From Flavobacterium fluviale (GTDB taxonomy: Bacteria > Bacteroidota > Bacteroidia > Flavobacteriales > Flavobacteriaceae), in NCBI RefSeq assembly GCF_003312915.1, contig NZ_CP030261.1, positions 1,488,001 to 1,552,000 of the forward strand: a stretch of 64,000 nt of DNA, in the 5' to 3' direction. Position 1 is the stretch's first letter, and each line of letters begins with the position of its first letter. The notes beneath the pieces were generated by a model. The model saw only the letters and a program-made list of their open reading frames with translations. It made no database searches and was not told the origin of the DNA. The translations under genes and the position numbers were made by a program. This document shows, one piece after another, positions 1 to 9,266 of this stretch.

Positions 1-2
1 TT

Positions 3-128
3 CTGGTATTTTATTTTCCAGCACAAAATGACTTTCTTCACGGAGTTGTATTTCCATTAATTATTTATGGATATGTTTTTGTTTTATGGATTTTCTGGAT
101 TAATAGATTTTCAAAATATGCTAAATAA
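3..128 (+). CDS. xrtF: Exosortase F, C-terminal end (partial)
   Basis: Only the last 41 or so codons are inside the window, in the frame starting at base 3 and ending at the TAA at 126-128. The translation is strongly hydrophobic, including GVVFPLIIYGYVFVLWIFW, which fits the last membrane helix of a polytopic exosortase. The catalytic residues lie upstream of the window and cannot be checked. The call rests mainly on the next gene, which looks like the small membrane protein that follows xrtF in Flavobacteria. Exosortases process C-terminal sorting tags of exported proteins at the inner membrane. The frame read from base 1 also stays open to a TAA at 58-60 but is shorter and less hydrophobic. 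Confidence 0.55.
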   Translation: MVFYFPAQNDFLHGVVFPLIIYGYVFVLWIFWINRFSKYAK

Positions 129-564
129 TTTAAGAGAGAATAAGTTTAAAATTTTCATTGCACTAGTTGTCGTAATATGCTTTGCTTTGATAAGAGCATT
201 TGAAAAACAATTGTTTTACGATCCTTTTTTGAGCTTTTTTAAAAATGATTTTCATAATCTGCCTTATCCGCAGGTTGAGATATCAAAACTCTTTTTCGGA
301 CTCTTTTTCCGTTATTTATTAAATTCTGTTTTGTCTTTAATCTTGATTTATGCATTATTTCAGGATCGCGATATTTTAAAATTTAGTTTGTTCATATATA
401 TATTATTTCTAATTGTGCTTTTGGGAATGTTTTATATAATATTAGAATGTTTCCCAGATGCAGGCTGGCTTTTATTCTATGTAAGAAGATTCATAATTCA
501 GCCTATTTTAGTGTTACTTTTTATTCCTGGATTCTATTATCAGCTCCAGAATTCAAAAAAATAA
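118..564 (+). CDS. Exosortase F-associated small membrane protein
   Basis: This 148-residue protein has about four hydrophobic segments: IFIALVVVICFALI near the N-terminus, a segment around RYLLNSVLSLILIYALF, FSLFIYILFLIVLLGMFYII, and IIQPILVLLFIPGFYY near the end. The early RAFEKQLFYDPFLSFF stretch and the RYLLNS motif match my memory of the family found next to exosortase F in Flavobacteria. A longer reading from ATG 67 is possible, but ATG 118 overlaps the xrtF stop by 11 bp, which is typical of translational coupling, and it gives the usual family length, so I chose it. The molecular role is unknown; it presumably assists or accompanies XrtF in the inner membrane. Confidence 0.65.
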   Translation: MLNNLRENKFKIFIALVVVICFALIRAFEKQLFYDPFLSFFKNDFHNLPYPQVEISKLFFGLFFRYLLNSVLSLILIYALFQDRDILKFSLFIYILFLIVLLGMFYIILECFPDAGWLLFYVRRFIIQPILVLLFIPGFYYQLQNSKK

Positions 565-611
565 CATTTCTTTTTGTTTTTTATCGACTGTTTTTTGAAT
601 AGCTTTGCAAA

Positions 612-1010
612 ATGAATTTGAAAAAGTGTACAGGTCTGTTTTTAGCGTTCCTTTTATTGGTTTCCAATATTGGGTTTGCTTTTGATGTACATTATTGCGG
701 AGGAAAAATTGCTTCCGTTTCATTAAATACAACAGTAGAACCTGTTGTAGAAAAAAAATGCTGTGGATCAAAAGAGAAAAAGAATTCTTGCTGCAAGGAT
801 AAAGTAGTTCACTTTGAGAAAAAATCAGACAATGCAACTTTCAAATTCTTCTTTTTCCAATTTGCTTTTCCAGCTGTTATTCAGGACTATAAACCTTTAG
901 CCTTTTTAGCACTTCCAAGCTTTAAAAAGAAAGAAGTTCTTTCGTATTATTCTGATGCGAATGCGCCCCCCTTATTCAAATTATACCATCAGTATATTTT
1001 CTATTCCTGA
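612..1010 (+). CDS. HYC_CC_PP family secreted protein
   Basis: A 132-residue protein with an N-terminal signal-like hydrophobic segment (residues 8-23, ending GFAF). It carries the three signatures that name this Bacteroidota family: HYCGG at residues 27-31, CC pairs at 50-51 and 60-61, and a C-terminal NAPPLFKLYHQYIF block. The paired cysteines and the histidine suggest metal binding in the periplasm, but this is inference. The next two genes on the same strand are a TonB-dependent receptor and a secreted heavy-metal-associated domain protein, so the three probably act together in handling a soft metal such as copper. Confidence 0.75.
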   Translation: MNLKKCTGLFLAFLLLVSNIGFAFDVHYCGGKIASVSLNTTVEPVVEKKCCGSKEKKNSCCKDKVVHFEKKSDNATFKFFFFQFAFPAVIQDYKPLAFLALPSFKKKEVLSYYSDANAPPLFKLYHQYIFYS

Positions 1011-1027
1011 TTTTAATGTTAAGATGC

Positions 1028-1056
1028 AATGCAGGTCTTGATCAAGTCTTTGCATT
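1028..1056 (+). other. Interrupted hairpin between HYC gene and TonB receptor
   Basis: AATGCA at 1028-1033 pairs with TGCATT at 1051-1056, and the inner CTTGA and TCAAG also pair, separated by a small internal loop. There is no U-run after it, so it is not a convincing terminator. It could reduce read-through or stabilise the upstream message. Confidence 0.3.
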
Positions 1057-1127
1057 TACATTTTGATTGTTTTTTGTTTTGAACAAACATCAAAAATGTA
1101 ATTCTTTTCAACATTAAAATCATTTTT

Positions 1128-3134
1128 ATGCAAAAAAATATAATGCTTTTTATAGCGTTTTTGCTTTCTGTTGCTGCATCTTCGCAAGAAGATTTAGAGG
1201 AAGTAAAAATCAATAAAAAGCAAAAAGGAATAAAAAAATCCTTCACAGTAACAGCCAATACATCTTTAATTACAAGTAAAGAGCTGCTTAAAGCCGCTTG
1301 TTGTAATCTGGCCGAAAGTTTCGAAACAAATCCATCAATCGATGTCAATTTCTCGGATGCCTTAACAGGAACCAAGCAAATTAAAATGCTGGGTTTAACG
1401 AGTCCTTATTTAATGATTACCGAAGAAAATATTCCTTCGGTTAGAGGTGCTTCACAGGCATACGGTTTATCATTTATTCCAGGAACATGGATTGAAAGCG
1501 TTCAAATAACCAAAGGGGCGGGGAGTGTTATAAATGGCTACGAAAGTATTTCCGGCCAAATTAATACAGAACTTTTAAAGCCATTAAGCGATATTCCGTT
1601 TTTCGTGAATGCTTATGGTTCAACCGATTCTCGTTTTGAATTAAATACCCATTTCAATAAAAAACTTTCAGATAAATGGGCGACAAGTTTATTTGTTCAC
1701 GGAAACACCCGTGTGGCCAAAAACGACATGAATAATGATGGATTTTTAGATAATCCGTTAGGAAAACAAATCAATGTTTTAAACCGTTACCAATATTACA
1801 ATCCAGAAAGTGGTTTGGTTAGTTTTATCAATTTCAGATATATGAATGATAAAAAACAAACAGGAGAACTGGATTTTGATAAAGATCGTGATCGTGGAAC
1901 CACAAATTTTTGGGGATCTGAAATCAATACAGAACGTTTTGATGTTTCAACAAAAATAGGTTATGTTTTTAAGGATATGCCTTATCAAAGTATTGGTTTT
2001 CAAAATGCATTCAATAGTCACAAACAAGATTCTTATTTTGGTTTAAATCAATATGATATCAAACAAAATAGTTTTTATTCTAATTTGATTTTCAATTCGA
2101 TTATAAACAATACAATGCATAAGTTCACGACTGGTTTGAATTTTACATATGATCAATATCAGGAATTTGTAAATGTGACCGATTACAGTAGAATTGATAA
2201 CTCGGTTGGAGCATTCTTCGAATATACTTATGACAATACAGATAATTTTAGTTTGATTTTAGGAGGAAGAGTAGATCATCATAATCGATTAGGATTCTTT
2301 GTTACTCCAAGATTGCACATGAGGTATAATCCTTGGAAAAATGGTGTCATTCGTTTTTCTGCAGGCAGAGGAAAACGTACCGCTAATATTTTTGCAGAAA
2401 ACCAGCAGCTTTTTGCCAGCTCAAGAAATTTTTCGATTTTAGATTCAAGCGGGAAAGTTTACGGTTTAAATCCGGAAATTGCTTGGAACTATGGTGTTAG
2501 TTTTTCACAGAAATTCCGTCTTTTCAATAAAAATGCCGATGCAGGTTTTGACTTCTATCGAACAGATTTCCAAAATCAAGCTGTAGTAGATTTAATGCAG
2601 AGTCCACAGCAGGTGTTGTTTTATGATTTGAAAGGAAGTTCATTTGCCAATAGTCTTCAAGTAGAATTTAATTATGAATTAATTCACAATCTAAATTTAA
2701 GAACAGCCTATAAATATTACGATATTCAAACGGATTATCTTCGAGGTAATTTTCAACGACCATTGCAGGCAAAACATCGTTTCTTAGGAAATTTAGAATA
2801 CGAAACTACTTTAAATGATGATAAACAATGGAGGTTTGATTTTACTTATAACTGGTCGGGAAAGCAGCAATTGCCTTATACGGCGTCAAACCCTGATGCA
2901 GATCAATTTCCAGATTTTTCGCCTTCATATGCTGTCATGAATGCACAAGTAACCCGCGTTTTTTCTTCAGTTTTTGAAGTTTACATTGGGGGAGAAAATA
3001 TTGGAAATTACAGACAAGAAAAAGCAATTTTAGGAGCAGACAATCCTTTTGGACCAAATTTTGATGCCTCTGTAGCGTATGCTCCAATTTTTGGACAAAT
3101 GTATTACGCAGGTTTAAGATTTAAGATTAAATAA
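1128..3134 (+). CDS. TonB-dependent outer-membrane receptor (metal-linked type)
   Basis: A 668-residue protein with a signal peptide (MQKNIMLFIAFLLSVAASSQ) followed directly by a plug domain around residues 35-150, without the carboxypeptidase-like repeat common in SusC-type receptors. The plug has a notable KAACCNLAESFETNPSIDV stretch, and the rest is alternating aromatic-rich beta-barrel sequence ending in YYAGLRFKIK. TonB receptors import bound ligands across the outer membrane using energy from TonB-ExbBD. It sits between an HYC_CC_PP gene and a secreted HMA-domain gene, which argues for a metal or metal-chelate ligand. The exact ligand cannot be read from the sequence. Confidence 0.85.
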   Translation: MQKNIMLFIAFLLSVAASSQEDLEEVKINKKQKGIKKSFTVTANTSLITSKELLKAACCNLAESFETNPSIDVNFSDALTGTKQIKMLGLTSPYLMITEENIPSVRGASQAYGLSFIPGTWIESVQITKGAGSVINGYESISGQINTELLKPLSDIPFFVNAYGSTDSRFELNTHFNKKLSDKWATSLFVHGNTRVAKNDMNNDGFLDNPLGKQINVLNRYQYYNPESGLVSFINFRYMNDKKQTGELDFDKDRDRGTTNFWGSEINTERFDVSTKIGYVFKDMPYQSIGFQNAFNSHKQDSYFGLNQYDIKQNSFYSNLIFNSIINNTMHKFTTGLNFTYDQYQEFVNVTDYSRIDNSVGAFFEYTYDNTDNFSLILGGRVDHHNRLGFFVTPRLHMRYNPWKNGVIRFSAGRGKRTANIFAENQQLFASSRNFSILDSSGKVYGLNPEIAWNYGVSFSQKFRLFNKNADAGFDFYRTDFQNQAVVDLMQSPQQVLFYDLKGSSFANSLQVEFNYELIHNLNLRTAYKYYDIQTDYLRGNFQRPLQAKHRFLGNLEYETTLNDDKQWRFDFTYNWSGKQQLPYTASNPDADQFPDFSPSYAVMNAQVTRVFSSVFEVYIGGENIGNYRQEKAILGADNPFGPNFDASVAYAPIFGQMYYAGLRFKIK

Positions 3135-3187
3135 AATTTCAATCTCAATTTCAAAAATCAATTTAATAATAATAAATAGTAAATAAG

Positions 3188-3529
3188 ATGAACAAATTAG
3201 TTTTAATAGTAATGATGGCTTTTTTAGGTTTTTCGGCGCAGGCTCAAACTAAAAAGAACAAAAATTTAAAATATACAACAGAAGTAAATGGCAACTGTGA
3301 GCAATGTAAGAAGCGAATTGAAAAAGCAGCTTATGGTGTTCCTGGAGTAAAAACTGCCAGCTGGGATATTAGTTCTCACCAGCTTTCTGTTATTTTAAAT
3401 GAAGAGAAAGCGTCTCCTTTAGATTTAAACAAGGCAGTTGCAAAAGCAGGTCATGATACTAAGGAGATTAAAGCTGAAACAGCAGATTATGACAATTTGC
3501 ACAGTTGCTGCAAGTACGTAAGAGAATAA
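3188..3529 (+). CDS. Secreted heavy-metal-associated (HMA) domain protein
   Basis: A 113-residue protein with a signal peptide (cleavage near AQA-Q, residue 20) and one HMA/ferredoxin-like domain. The metal-binding loop reads GNCEQCKKRIE, the CxxC form used by copper chaperones and P-type ATPase N-domains, followed by GVPGV and a strand like SWDISSHQLSVIL. Two more cysteines (HSCCKY) end the protein. It starts 53 bp after the TonB receptor and is followed by a clear terminator, so it is the last gene of this cassette. Probably a periplasmic metal (copper or similar) binding protein. Confidence 0.8.
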   Translation: MNKLVLIVMMAFLGFSAQAQTKKNKNLKYTTEVNGNCEQCKKRIEKAAYGVPGVKTASWDISSHQLSVILNEEKASPLDLNKAVAKAGHDTKEIKAETADYDNLHSCCKYVRE

Positions 3530-3537
3530 TTATTTTT

Positions 3538-3567
3538 AAAGCCCAAGCGTTAGTTTGGGCTTTTTTT
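3538..3567 (+). terminator. Intrinsic terminator after HMA gene
   Basis: AAAGCCCAA at 3538-3546 pairs with TTGGGCTTT at 3555-3563 and is followed by a T-run. Confidence 0.85.
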
Positions 3568-3662
3568 AATAGTTAATTTATGTTTAAAATACCGCATTTT
3601 ATTGCGGTTACAGTAAATTATTGTTACTTTCACACACTTATAAAGATAACCAACTTCGTTTT

Positions 3663-4343
3663 ATGAATAATTTTGATTGGACCCAGTTAATAAACCCTGA
3701 ATTTTATATTACTTTAAGTGTCGGAGGTTTTCAGATTGGGTTGTTTATTGTGCTGTTTATAGTGTTTGCTGAAACAGGGCTTTTTGCAGGTTTTTTTCTG
3801 CCTGGAGATAGTTTGCTTTTTTTAGCAGGTATTTATAGCCGTGACTTAATTGAAAATGTTATGTTTATTCCTAACGATTTTTTAAATGTATTATTACTTG
3901 CGACTTTAGTTGCAATAATGGGAGTTTTAGGAAATATGACGGGTTATTGGTTTGGAGCCAAAAGTGGTTATTATTTATTTAAAAAAGAAGATTCGTTCTG
4001 GTTTAAGAAAAAGTATCTGCTTCAATCAAAAGATTTCTTCGAGAAATATGGAGGTAAAGCTATTATTTATGCTAGGTTCCTTCCTATTTTTAGAACATTT
4101 GCACCAATAGTTGCAGGAATAGTTTCTATGGATAAAAAGAAGTTTATGTTTTATAATGTTTTGAGTTCTTTTCTTTGGTCATTCATATTGATTTTTGCAG
4201 GACATTATTTGTACGGCATCTTTTTAAAACAAGGAATAGATTTGAAAAAACATATAGAATATATTATTATAATTATTGTGATCATATCAACATTCCCAGT
4301 TTTAGTAAAGCTCTTGAAAAAGAGACCAGCAGAGAAGATATAA
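3663..4343 (+). CDS. DedA family membrane protein
   Basis: A 226-residue inner-membrane protein of the DedA/VTT family. Visible family features are the ETGLFAGFFLPGDSLLFLAG block near the N-terminus and the later ARFLPIFRTFAPIVAGI block, which contains the conserved Arg residues. Hydrophobic segments occur around residues 20-45, 70-95, 140-165 and 175-200. DedA proteins are implicated in lipid (undecaprenyl phosphate or phospholipid) transport and membrane homeostasis. An open frame runs back to a TTG at 3621, but ATG 3663 begins MNNFDWTQLINPEF, which looks like the family start, so I chose it. Confidence 0.88.
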   Translation: MNNFDWTQLINPEFYITLSVGGFQIGLFIVLFIVFAETGLFAGFFLPGDSLLFLAGIYSRDLIENVMFIPNDFLNVLLLATLVAIMGVLGNMTGYWFGAKSGYYLFKKEDSFWFKKKYLLQSKDFFEKYGGKAIIYARFLPIFRTFAPIVAGIVSMDKKKFMFYNVLSSFLWSFILIFAGHYLYGIFLKQGIDLKKHIEYIIIIIVIISTFPVLVKLLKKRPAEKI

Positions 4344-4360
4344 TAATAAAAAAAAGAATA

Positions 4361-4397
4361 AAAAAAGTCCGAAGCTTCAAACTTCGGACTTTTTTTA
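4361..4397 (+). terminator. Intrinsic terminator after dedA
   Basis: GTCCGAAG pairs with CTTCGGAC across a 7-nt loop, flanked by A-runs and T-runs on both sides. Confidence 0.85.
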
Positions 4398-4561
4398 TTT
4401 TCATATTTCACTTAGAAATAATTCTATATATAAATGAGGATTTTAGTCTTTAATGTAGTACGGCTTGAGTCGTGGATATAATAGGAAAACGTTCTCTAGT
4501 AGAACGAGTTGTTAATTCATTCTCTTGACACCCTAGTTTTAACGAAGTTTCAAAATTTGTA

Positions 4562-4600
4562 GTTCACCATTCACCATTCATCATTCACCATTAACTATTT
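4562..4600. repeat. Short degenerate tandem repeat (ATTCACC)
   Basis: Imperfect tandem copies of the heptamer ATTCACC/ATTCATC fill the short gap downstream of rodA. It looks like slippage-derived low-complexity DNA. Just upstream, 4489-4511 holds a small dyad (CGTTCT...AGAACG). Confidence 0.5.
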
Positions 4601-4604
4601 CAAA

Positions 4605-5840
4605 CTACCATTCGTTTACCTTATTCGCATCCATTTTAAGGAAAATAAACAACAATATTGTAAATCCCCAGAGTCCAGATCCTCCATAAGAAAAGAAGGG
4701 TAGAGGAACTCCAATTGTAGGGAAAATTCCAATTACCATGGCAATATTTACGAAGAAGTGTATAAATAAAATTCCTGCAACACAATAGCCGTAGACTCGG
4801 CTGAATTTTGTTTTTTGCCTTTCAGCTAGATAAATTACTCTAAGCAGTAATCCTGCGAAAAGAGCAACTACAGTTAAACAACCCGCAAATCCCCATTCTT
4901 CGCCAACAGTTGTGAAGATGTAATCGGTATGCTGTTCAGGTACAAATCCGCCTTTGGTTTGGGTTCCTTCCAAGAAACCTTTTCCAATCCATCCTCCAGA
5001 TCCAATTGCAATTTCAGACTGATTGGTATTATATCCAATACCTTTCATGTCTACAGATTTACCTAATAAGATATTAAAACGGTCTCTATGGTGTTGTTTA
5101 AACACGTTATCGAAAACATAATCAACAGAAAATACAAAACCAGAGATTAATGCTAACAATATCGCACTCAAAATTATATTGCGGTCAACAGCCCTTCCTT
5201 TGAAATGAATAACAGCTAGTACAACAAATGCGATTATGACAACTACGTAAGGTTCTAGTACCAATGTAAGAACAAAGAGAACAATAGTTATGAAAGCAGT
5301 CCATACATACCAAGAAGGTAAACCTTCTCTATATAAAACAAGTATAAAAACACTGTAAATTAAGGCACTTCCGGGATCCGGCTGTGGTAAAATTAGTATT
5401 ACAGGTAATAACATAATAGCTAAAGCCTGAATTTGTCTATTGGTTTCCTTTAAGTTAATTTGTGTGTCGCTTAGGTATTTGGCCAGTGCCAATGAGGTTG
5501 CAGCTTTAGCGAATTCTGAAGGCTGTAAAGTAAAACTTCCTATGGCATACCAGCATCGCTGTCCTGCAATCGTTTTTCCAAAAAGAAACAGTCCGGCAAG
5601 AGATAATAAAGAAACTCCAAAAATAATACTGGCATATTTTTCATAAAATTTACCATCCACAAAAAGGACAACAAATATCAAAGGAATTGTACAGCAGATA
5701 AAAATAAGCTGTTTTTGATAAGTTCCATCTGTCGACAATAAAGAAGACGAATAAATATTCAGCCAACCTAAAGTTACCAGCGCAATATAGATAAAGACAC
5801 TTATCCAATCGATATTATTTTTTACACTTTGATTTTTCAT
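4605..5840 (-). CDS. rodA: Rod-shape peptidoglycan glycosyltransferase RodA
   Basis: A 411-residue SEDS-family protein with about ten membrane helices. SEDS landmarks include AGQRCWYAIGSFTLQPSEFAK, PQPDPGSALIYSVF, VPEQHTDYIFTTVGEEWGF and the terminal VPLPFFSYGGSGLWG block. SEDS proteins polymerise lipid II into glycan strands together with a class B PBP. The gene lies 15 bp after the PBP2 gene and is the last of the mreBCD-mrdA-rodA cluster, which identifies it as RodA rather than FtsW. The conserved Asp of the extracytoplasmic loop is within the HTDYIF region by family knowledge. Confidence 0.95.
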   Translation of the reverse strand: MKNQSVKNNIDWISVFIYIALVTLGWLNIYSSSLLSTDGTYQKQLIFICCTIPLIFVVLFVDGKFYEKYASIIFGVSLLSLAGLFLFGKTIAGQRCWYAIGSFTLQPSEFAKAATSLALAKYLSDTQINLKETNRQIQALAIMLLPVILILPQPDPGSALIYSVFILVLYREGLPSWYVWTAFITIVLFVLTLVLEPYVVVIIAFVVLAVIHFKGRAVDRNIILSAILLALISGFVFSVDYVFDNVFKQHHRDRFNILLGKSVDMKGIGYNTNQSEIAIGSGGWIGKGFLEGTQTKGGFVPEQHTDYIFTTVGEEWGFAGCLTVVALFAGLLLRVIYLAERQKTKFSRVYGYCVAGILFIHFFVNIAMVIGIFPTIGVPLPFFSYGGSGLWGFTILLFIFLKMDANKVNEW

Positions 5841-5855
5841 TTGAAATAATCTTTC

Positions 5856-7829
5856 TTAGTTTTTCTTAGTAGTGTCTACTGCTGTTTTTTTAACTTCAGT
5901 TTTTGGTGCTGTTGTAACGGGTGCTTTTGGTTTTATAATTTTGGCTTGTAAAGCAGAATCTTTTGGTACAGACTCAATTTTAAGCGCCTCACTAATTCCT
6001 CCCAATTTCGCATATTCCGAAAGTAAGCTTTTGTTTAATACTCTTACTTCCAAATCAGTTCTTGTGATTTTTTTTCTAAGATATTTTTCAATCATTAAAC
6101 TCGCAATAGGTCCAGCTACAGTAGCTCCAAAACCTCCGTTTTCAATCATAACTGCTATAGCGATTTTAGGATTGTCCTTTGGTGCGAAAGCTACAAATAT
6201 CGAGTGATCTTTTAGTTTTTCTCTTTTGCCGTTTATTTTAGCGTAGTTTTCAGCTGTTCCTGTTTTTCCGCAAATATCGATTCCTTCTACTCTAAGAGCA
6301 TATGCGGTACCTTTATTGTAAACATCAAATAAACCACTAATAACAGGCGGAAAATATTTTTGATCAATACTGGTTACGTGTTTCGTAGTAAACTTAGTGT
6401 CTATTTTTTCTCCTTCTATTTTTTTAATGATGTGAGGTGTGTAGTAGTAACCTTGATTAGCTACAGTTGCCATCATATTTGCTAATTGAATTGGCGTCAT
6501 TAAAACTTCTCCCTGACCAATTGCATTTGAGACAATTGTCGAGCTTCTCCATCCTCCATTAGGATAAATTCTTTTATACGTTTTAGAAGTCGGAATATTT
6601 CCTTTTTTACCAGTTGGCAGGTCATAACCCATAAATTGTCCTAAACCAAAACTTCTTACGTGATCACTCCAGACATCAACAGCTTTTCCTGGGTCTTTGT
6701 ATTTGTTGATGGTTAGCATATAAGCTTGGCCAAAATACGTGTTACAAGAATTGTAAATACCATTATGCAATTGATGTGGACCAAAACCATGGCATTTCAT
6801 AAATCGGCCTCCACCATAACTAAATCCGTGATGACACATAAAAGTAGTCTGTTCATTAACGACTCCTTCTTGAAGAGCAATTAAACCAGTTAAAATTTTA
6901 AACGGAGAACCAGGAGGATACTCGGCTAAAAGTCCTCTGTCGTATAATGGTTTTGCAATAGAGTCATGATATAAAAGCGTGTAGTTTTTAGATCTTTGTC
7001 TTCCAACCATAATACCAGGATCGTAAGAAGGTGCAGTTACCAATGCAAGAATTTCTCCTGTTTTAGGTTCAAGAGCTACGATACCGCCTCTTTTGTTGAT
7101 CATCAAATCTTCACCGTATTTTTGAAGTTCGGCATCAATAGTGATGTTGATATCTTCTCCCGCAACGGCAATAGTATCGTATTTACCTTCTTTGTATGAG
7201 CCAATCTCACGGTTGTATTTATCTTTTTGAATATATTTTACACCTTTAATTCCACGTAAAATCTCTTCATAGCTTTGTTCAACGCCTTGTTGGCCAATTA
7301 AATCTCCACTATTGTAATACGGATTTTTTTCAATTAATTTTTCATTTACCTGAGTGATAAAACCAAAAATATTGGCTCCGTAATCTACTTCATAATCACG
7401 CAAAGATCTTTTTTGAAAATAGAAGCCTTCGTACTTTCTGATTTTCTCCTGAAAAGCAGCAAATTCAGTTTTGTTTAATTGCGATAAAAAAACAGATGGA
7501 AGCCTTGGACTGTAAACTTTTGCTTTTGCAATACGCTTATTGTATTCTTCTGGCGTAATATTCAGAAGATTGCAAAATTCAGCAATATTAAGGTCTTTCT
7601 TTACTTCTCTAGGAATTACCATAATATCATATGAAGCCTGATTAGCCACAAGGAGTTTTCCATTTCTATCGTAAATGTAACCTCGCTCAGGGTAATCATA
7701 AACTTTTTTTATCGCATTATTTTCTGATTTCAATTTAAAAGAATCGTCAATAATCTGCAGATAAAATATCCGAATCACTAGCAAAGATGCTGCAATAATA
7801 ATTATAGTGGGCAGCAGAACTTTTCTCAT
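5856..7829 (-). CDS. mrdA: Penicillin-binding protein 2 (transpeptidase)
   Basis: A 657-residue class B PBP: one N-terminal membrane anchor (residues 5-25), a PBP dimerisation domain, then the transpeptidase domain. Active-site motifs are all present: SPFK (Ser308, Lys311), SCN (361-363) and KTG (522-524). It crosslinks peptidoglycan during cell elongation as the partner of RodA. The C-terminal 50 residues are Lys/Pro/Thr-rich (APVTTAPKTEVKK), a low-complexity periplasmic tail of unknown role. The start overlaps the mreD stop by 4 bp, so the two are translationally coupled. Confidence 0.95.
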   Translation of the reverse strand: MRKVLLPTIIIIAASLLVIRIFYLQIIDDSFKLKSENNAIKKVYDYPERGYIYDRNGKLLVANQASYDIMVIPREVKKDLNIAEFCNLLNITPEEYNKRIAKAKVYSPRLPSVFLSQLNKTEFAAFQEKIRKYEGFYFQKRSLRDYEVDYGANIFGFITQVNEKLIEKNPYYNSGDLIGQQGVEQSYEEILRGIKGVKYIQKDKYNREIGSYKEGKYDTIAVAGEDINITIDAELQKYGEDLMINKRGGIVALEPKTGEILALVTAPSYDPGIMVGRQRSKNYTLLYHDSIAKPLYDRGLLAEYPPGSPFKILTGLIALQEGVVNEQTTFMCHHGFSYGGGRFMKCHGFGPHQLHNGIYNSCNTYFGQAYMLTINKYKDPGKAVDVWSDHVRSFGLGQFMGYDLPTGKKGNIPTSKTYKRIYPNGGWRSSTIVSNAIGQGEVLMTPIQLANMMATVANQGYYYTPHIIKKIEGEKIDTKFTTKHVTSIDQKYFPPVISGLFDVYNKGTAYALRVEGIDICGKTGTAENYAKINGKREKLKDHSIFVAFAPKDNPKIAIAVMIENGGFGATVAGPIASLMIEKYLRKKITRTDLEVRVLNKSLLSEYAKLGGISEALKIESVPKDSALQAKIIKPKAPVTTAPKTEVKKTAVDTTKKN

Positions 7830-8332
7830 CGTTTATTGGGCTTAATAAGATAAATTATTATAATGGAAGTAATTATAGTGAAAATAGAGCTAAATAAGGT
7901 TCGGAGTAAAATATCCCAGATAAACTTGAACTGGAAAGCTTCTAAAATAAATAATACAATATGATGCATTAAAACTGAAACCAAAATAAATGAAAATCGC
8001 TCTGGTGTTAAAGATTCATTAAGCTTGATAGTTTGGTATTCGTAACTTAGTCCAAAAGAAAACTTAAAAATATAAGGTCTGTAATAGGCTAGAATTACAC
8101 ATGCCGTTGCATGTATCCCGCCCGAATTACAAAACATATCCATAGTTAAACCCAATAAAAAGCTCGAAATTATTAATCCGGCTTTGTTGCTGTTAACAGG
8201 ATATAAGATGATATACAAGATATACGGAAAAGGACTTATATAGCCTAAGAAATTCATATTGTTGAAAATAACAATTTGAATTGCCAGCAGTATAATAAAT
8301 CTGAAAATATTTACCAACAAAGCACTATTCAT
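7826..8332 (-). CDS. mreD: Rod shape-determining protein MreD
   Basis: A 168-residue hydrophobic protein with about five membrane helices and no catalytic motif. Identity comes from size, topology (FIILLAIQIVIFNNM at the N-terminus) and its position between mreC and the PBP2 gene, overlapping both (8 bp and 4 bp). MreD is part of the elongasome in the inner membrane. Confidence 0.85.
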   Translation of the reverse strand: MNSALLVNIFRFIILLAIQIVIFNNMNFLGYISPFPYILYIILYPVNSNKAGLIISSFLLGLTMDMFCNSGGIHATACVILAYYRPYIFKFSFGLSYEYQTIKLNESLTPERFSFILVSVLMHHIVLFILEAFQFKFIWDILLRTLFSSIFTIITSIIIIYLIKPNKR

Positions 8333-9155
8333 CTTTTTCTTTGCTTTTGTTTTCTAAATTAATAAGCTCTTCTCTTCCTTTACTCTTAATGATGTAAACG
8401 TGTCCTAAATTGGTCATGTCATTAAATAGTTTAACTTTTATGACATAAAAACTTGTACCTTCTTTTTTATAGACGATATCAACTGTTCCGATGTTAATTC
8501 CTTCTGGGAAAATTACAGATTGTCCGCCGGTAACAATGGTGTCTCCTTTTCTAATAGAAGCCAGCCTCGGAACATCTTCAAGTTGTACGTATCCTGTACT
8601 TTTTCCGTTCCAAGTCAATGAACCAAAGTGATTTGATTTTTTAATCTTTGCATTGATATGGGACTTCATATTCAAAATACTAACCACTGTTGAGTAATTT
8701 GGAGAAGTATTATCAACAACCCCAACAATTCCTAAACTATTAATAACTCCCATATCTTGCTTAACGCCTTCATTGCTTCCAGAATTCAAAGTAATGTAGT
8801 TTTCGTGCGTATTGTAAGAGTTGTGAATTACTTTAGAAACGATTATATCAGAAGGTTTTACACCTTTAATACTATCGGGTAAAGCTGGTTTGGTAGTGTC
8901 TTCTTTGTTGAATAAAAGACTTTTTAATCTTGCGTTCTCAAGTACAAGTTCATCATTTTCAGCTCTTAAATTCAAGTATTCATTCACGCGATTAATTCTT
9001 TCATAAACACCGCCGCTTAAAAAATTAGCAGAACTTATTACTTTGCTTCTGTGAAAGGAATGAGATTGAATAGTGAGTCCTAATGAAATACCTAAAAGCA
9101 GCAAAAACAGTAATCTATTACTGTTTCTTATAATAAAATTAAAAATTTGCTGCAT
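8325..9155 (-). CDS. mreC: Rod shape-determining protein MreC
   Basis: A 276-residue protein with one N-terminal membrane helix (LLFLLLLGISLGLTI), a coiled-coil stretch around residues 50-80 (EYLNLRAENDELVLENARL), and the two-lobed beta domain including NSGSNEGVKQDMGVINSLGIVG, typical of MreC. It links the MreB filament with PBP2/RodA in the periplasm. A 111-bp gap separates it from mreB upstream, and it overlaps mreD by 8 bp. Confidence 0.93.
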   Translation of the reverse strand: MQQIFNFIIRNSNRLLFLLLLGISLGLTIQSHSFHRSKVISSANFLSGGVYERINRVNEYLNLRAENDELVLENARLKSLLFNKEDTTKPALPDSIKGVKPSDIIVSKVIHNSYNTHENYITLNSGSNEGVKQDMGVINSLGIVGVVDNTSPNYSTVVSILNMKSHINAKIKKSNHFGSLTWNGKSTGYVQLEDVPRLASIRKGDTIVTGGQSVIFPEGINIGTVDIVYKKEGTSFYVIKVKLFNDMTNLGHVYIIKSKGREELINLENKSKEKDE

Positions 9156-9266
9156 TTCTTGTTTGGTTATTTTGTTTCAGGATATGCTTTATGGTTTCAG
9201 ATTTTATAAGGATCAAATGTTCAAAATTTGATCCTTATAAAAGTAAATTGATTGTTATTTTGAATC

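Noticed and set aside
553-837. 94-codon minus-strand ORF over the HYC gene
   Set aside because: It overlaps a family-matched gene on the other strand, and its sequence looks like antisense translation.
4562-4600. Possible CRISPR-like array (ATTCACC units)
   Set aside because: Units are 7 nt with no spacers, so this is a simple tandem repeat.
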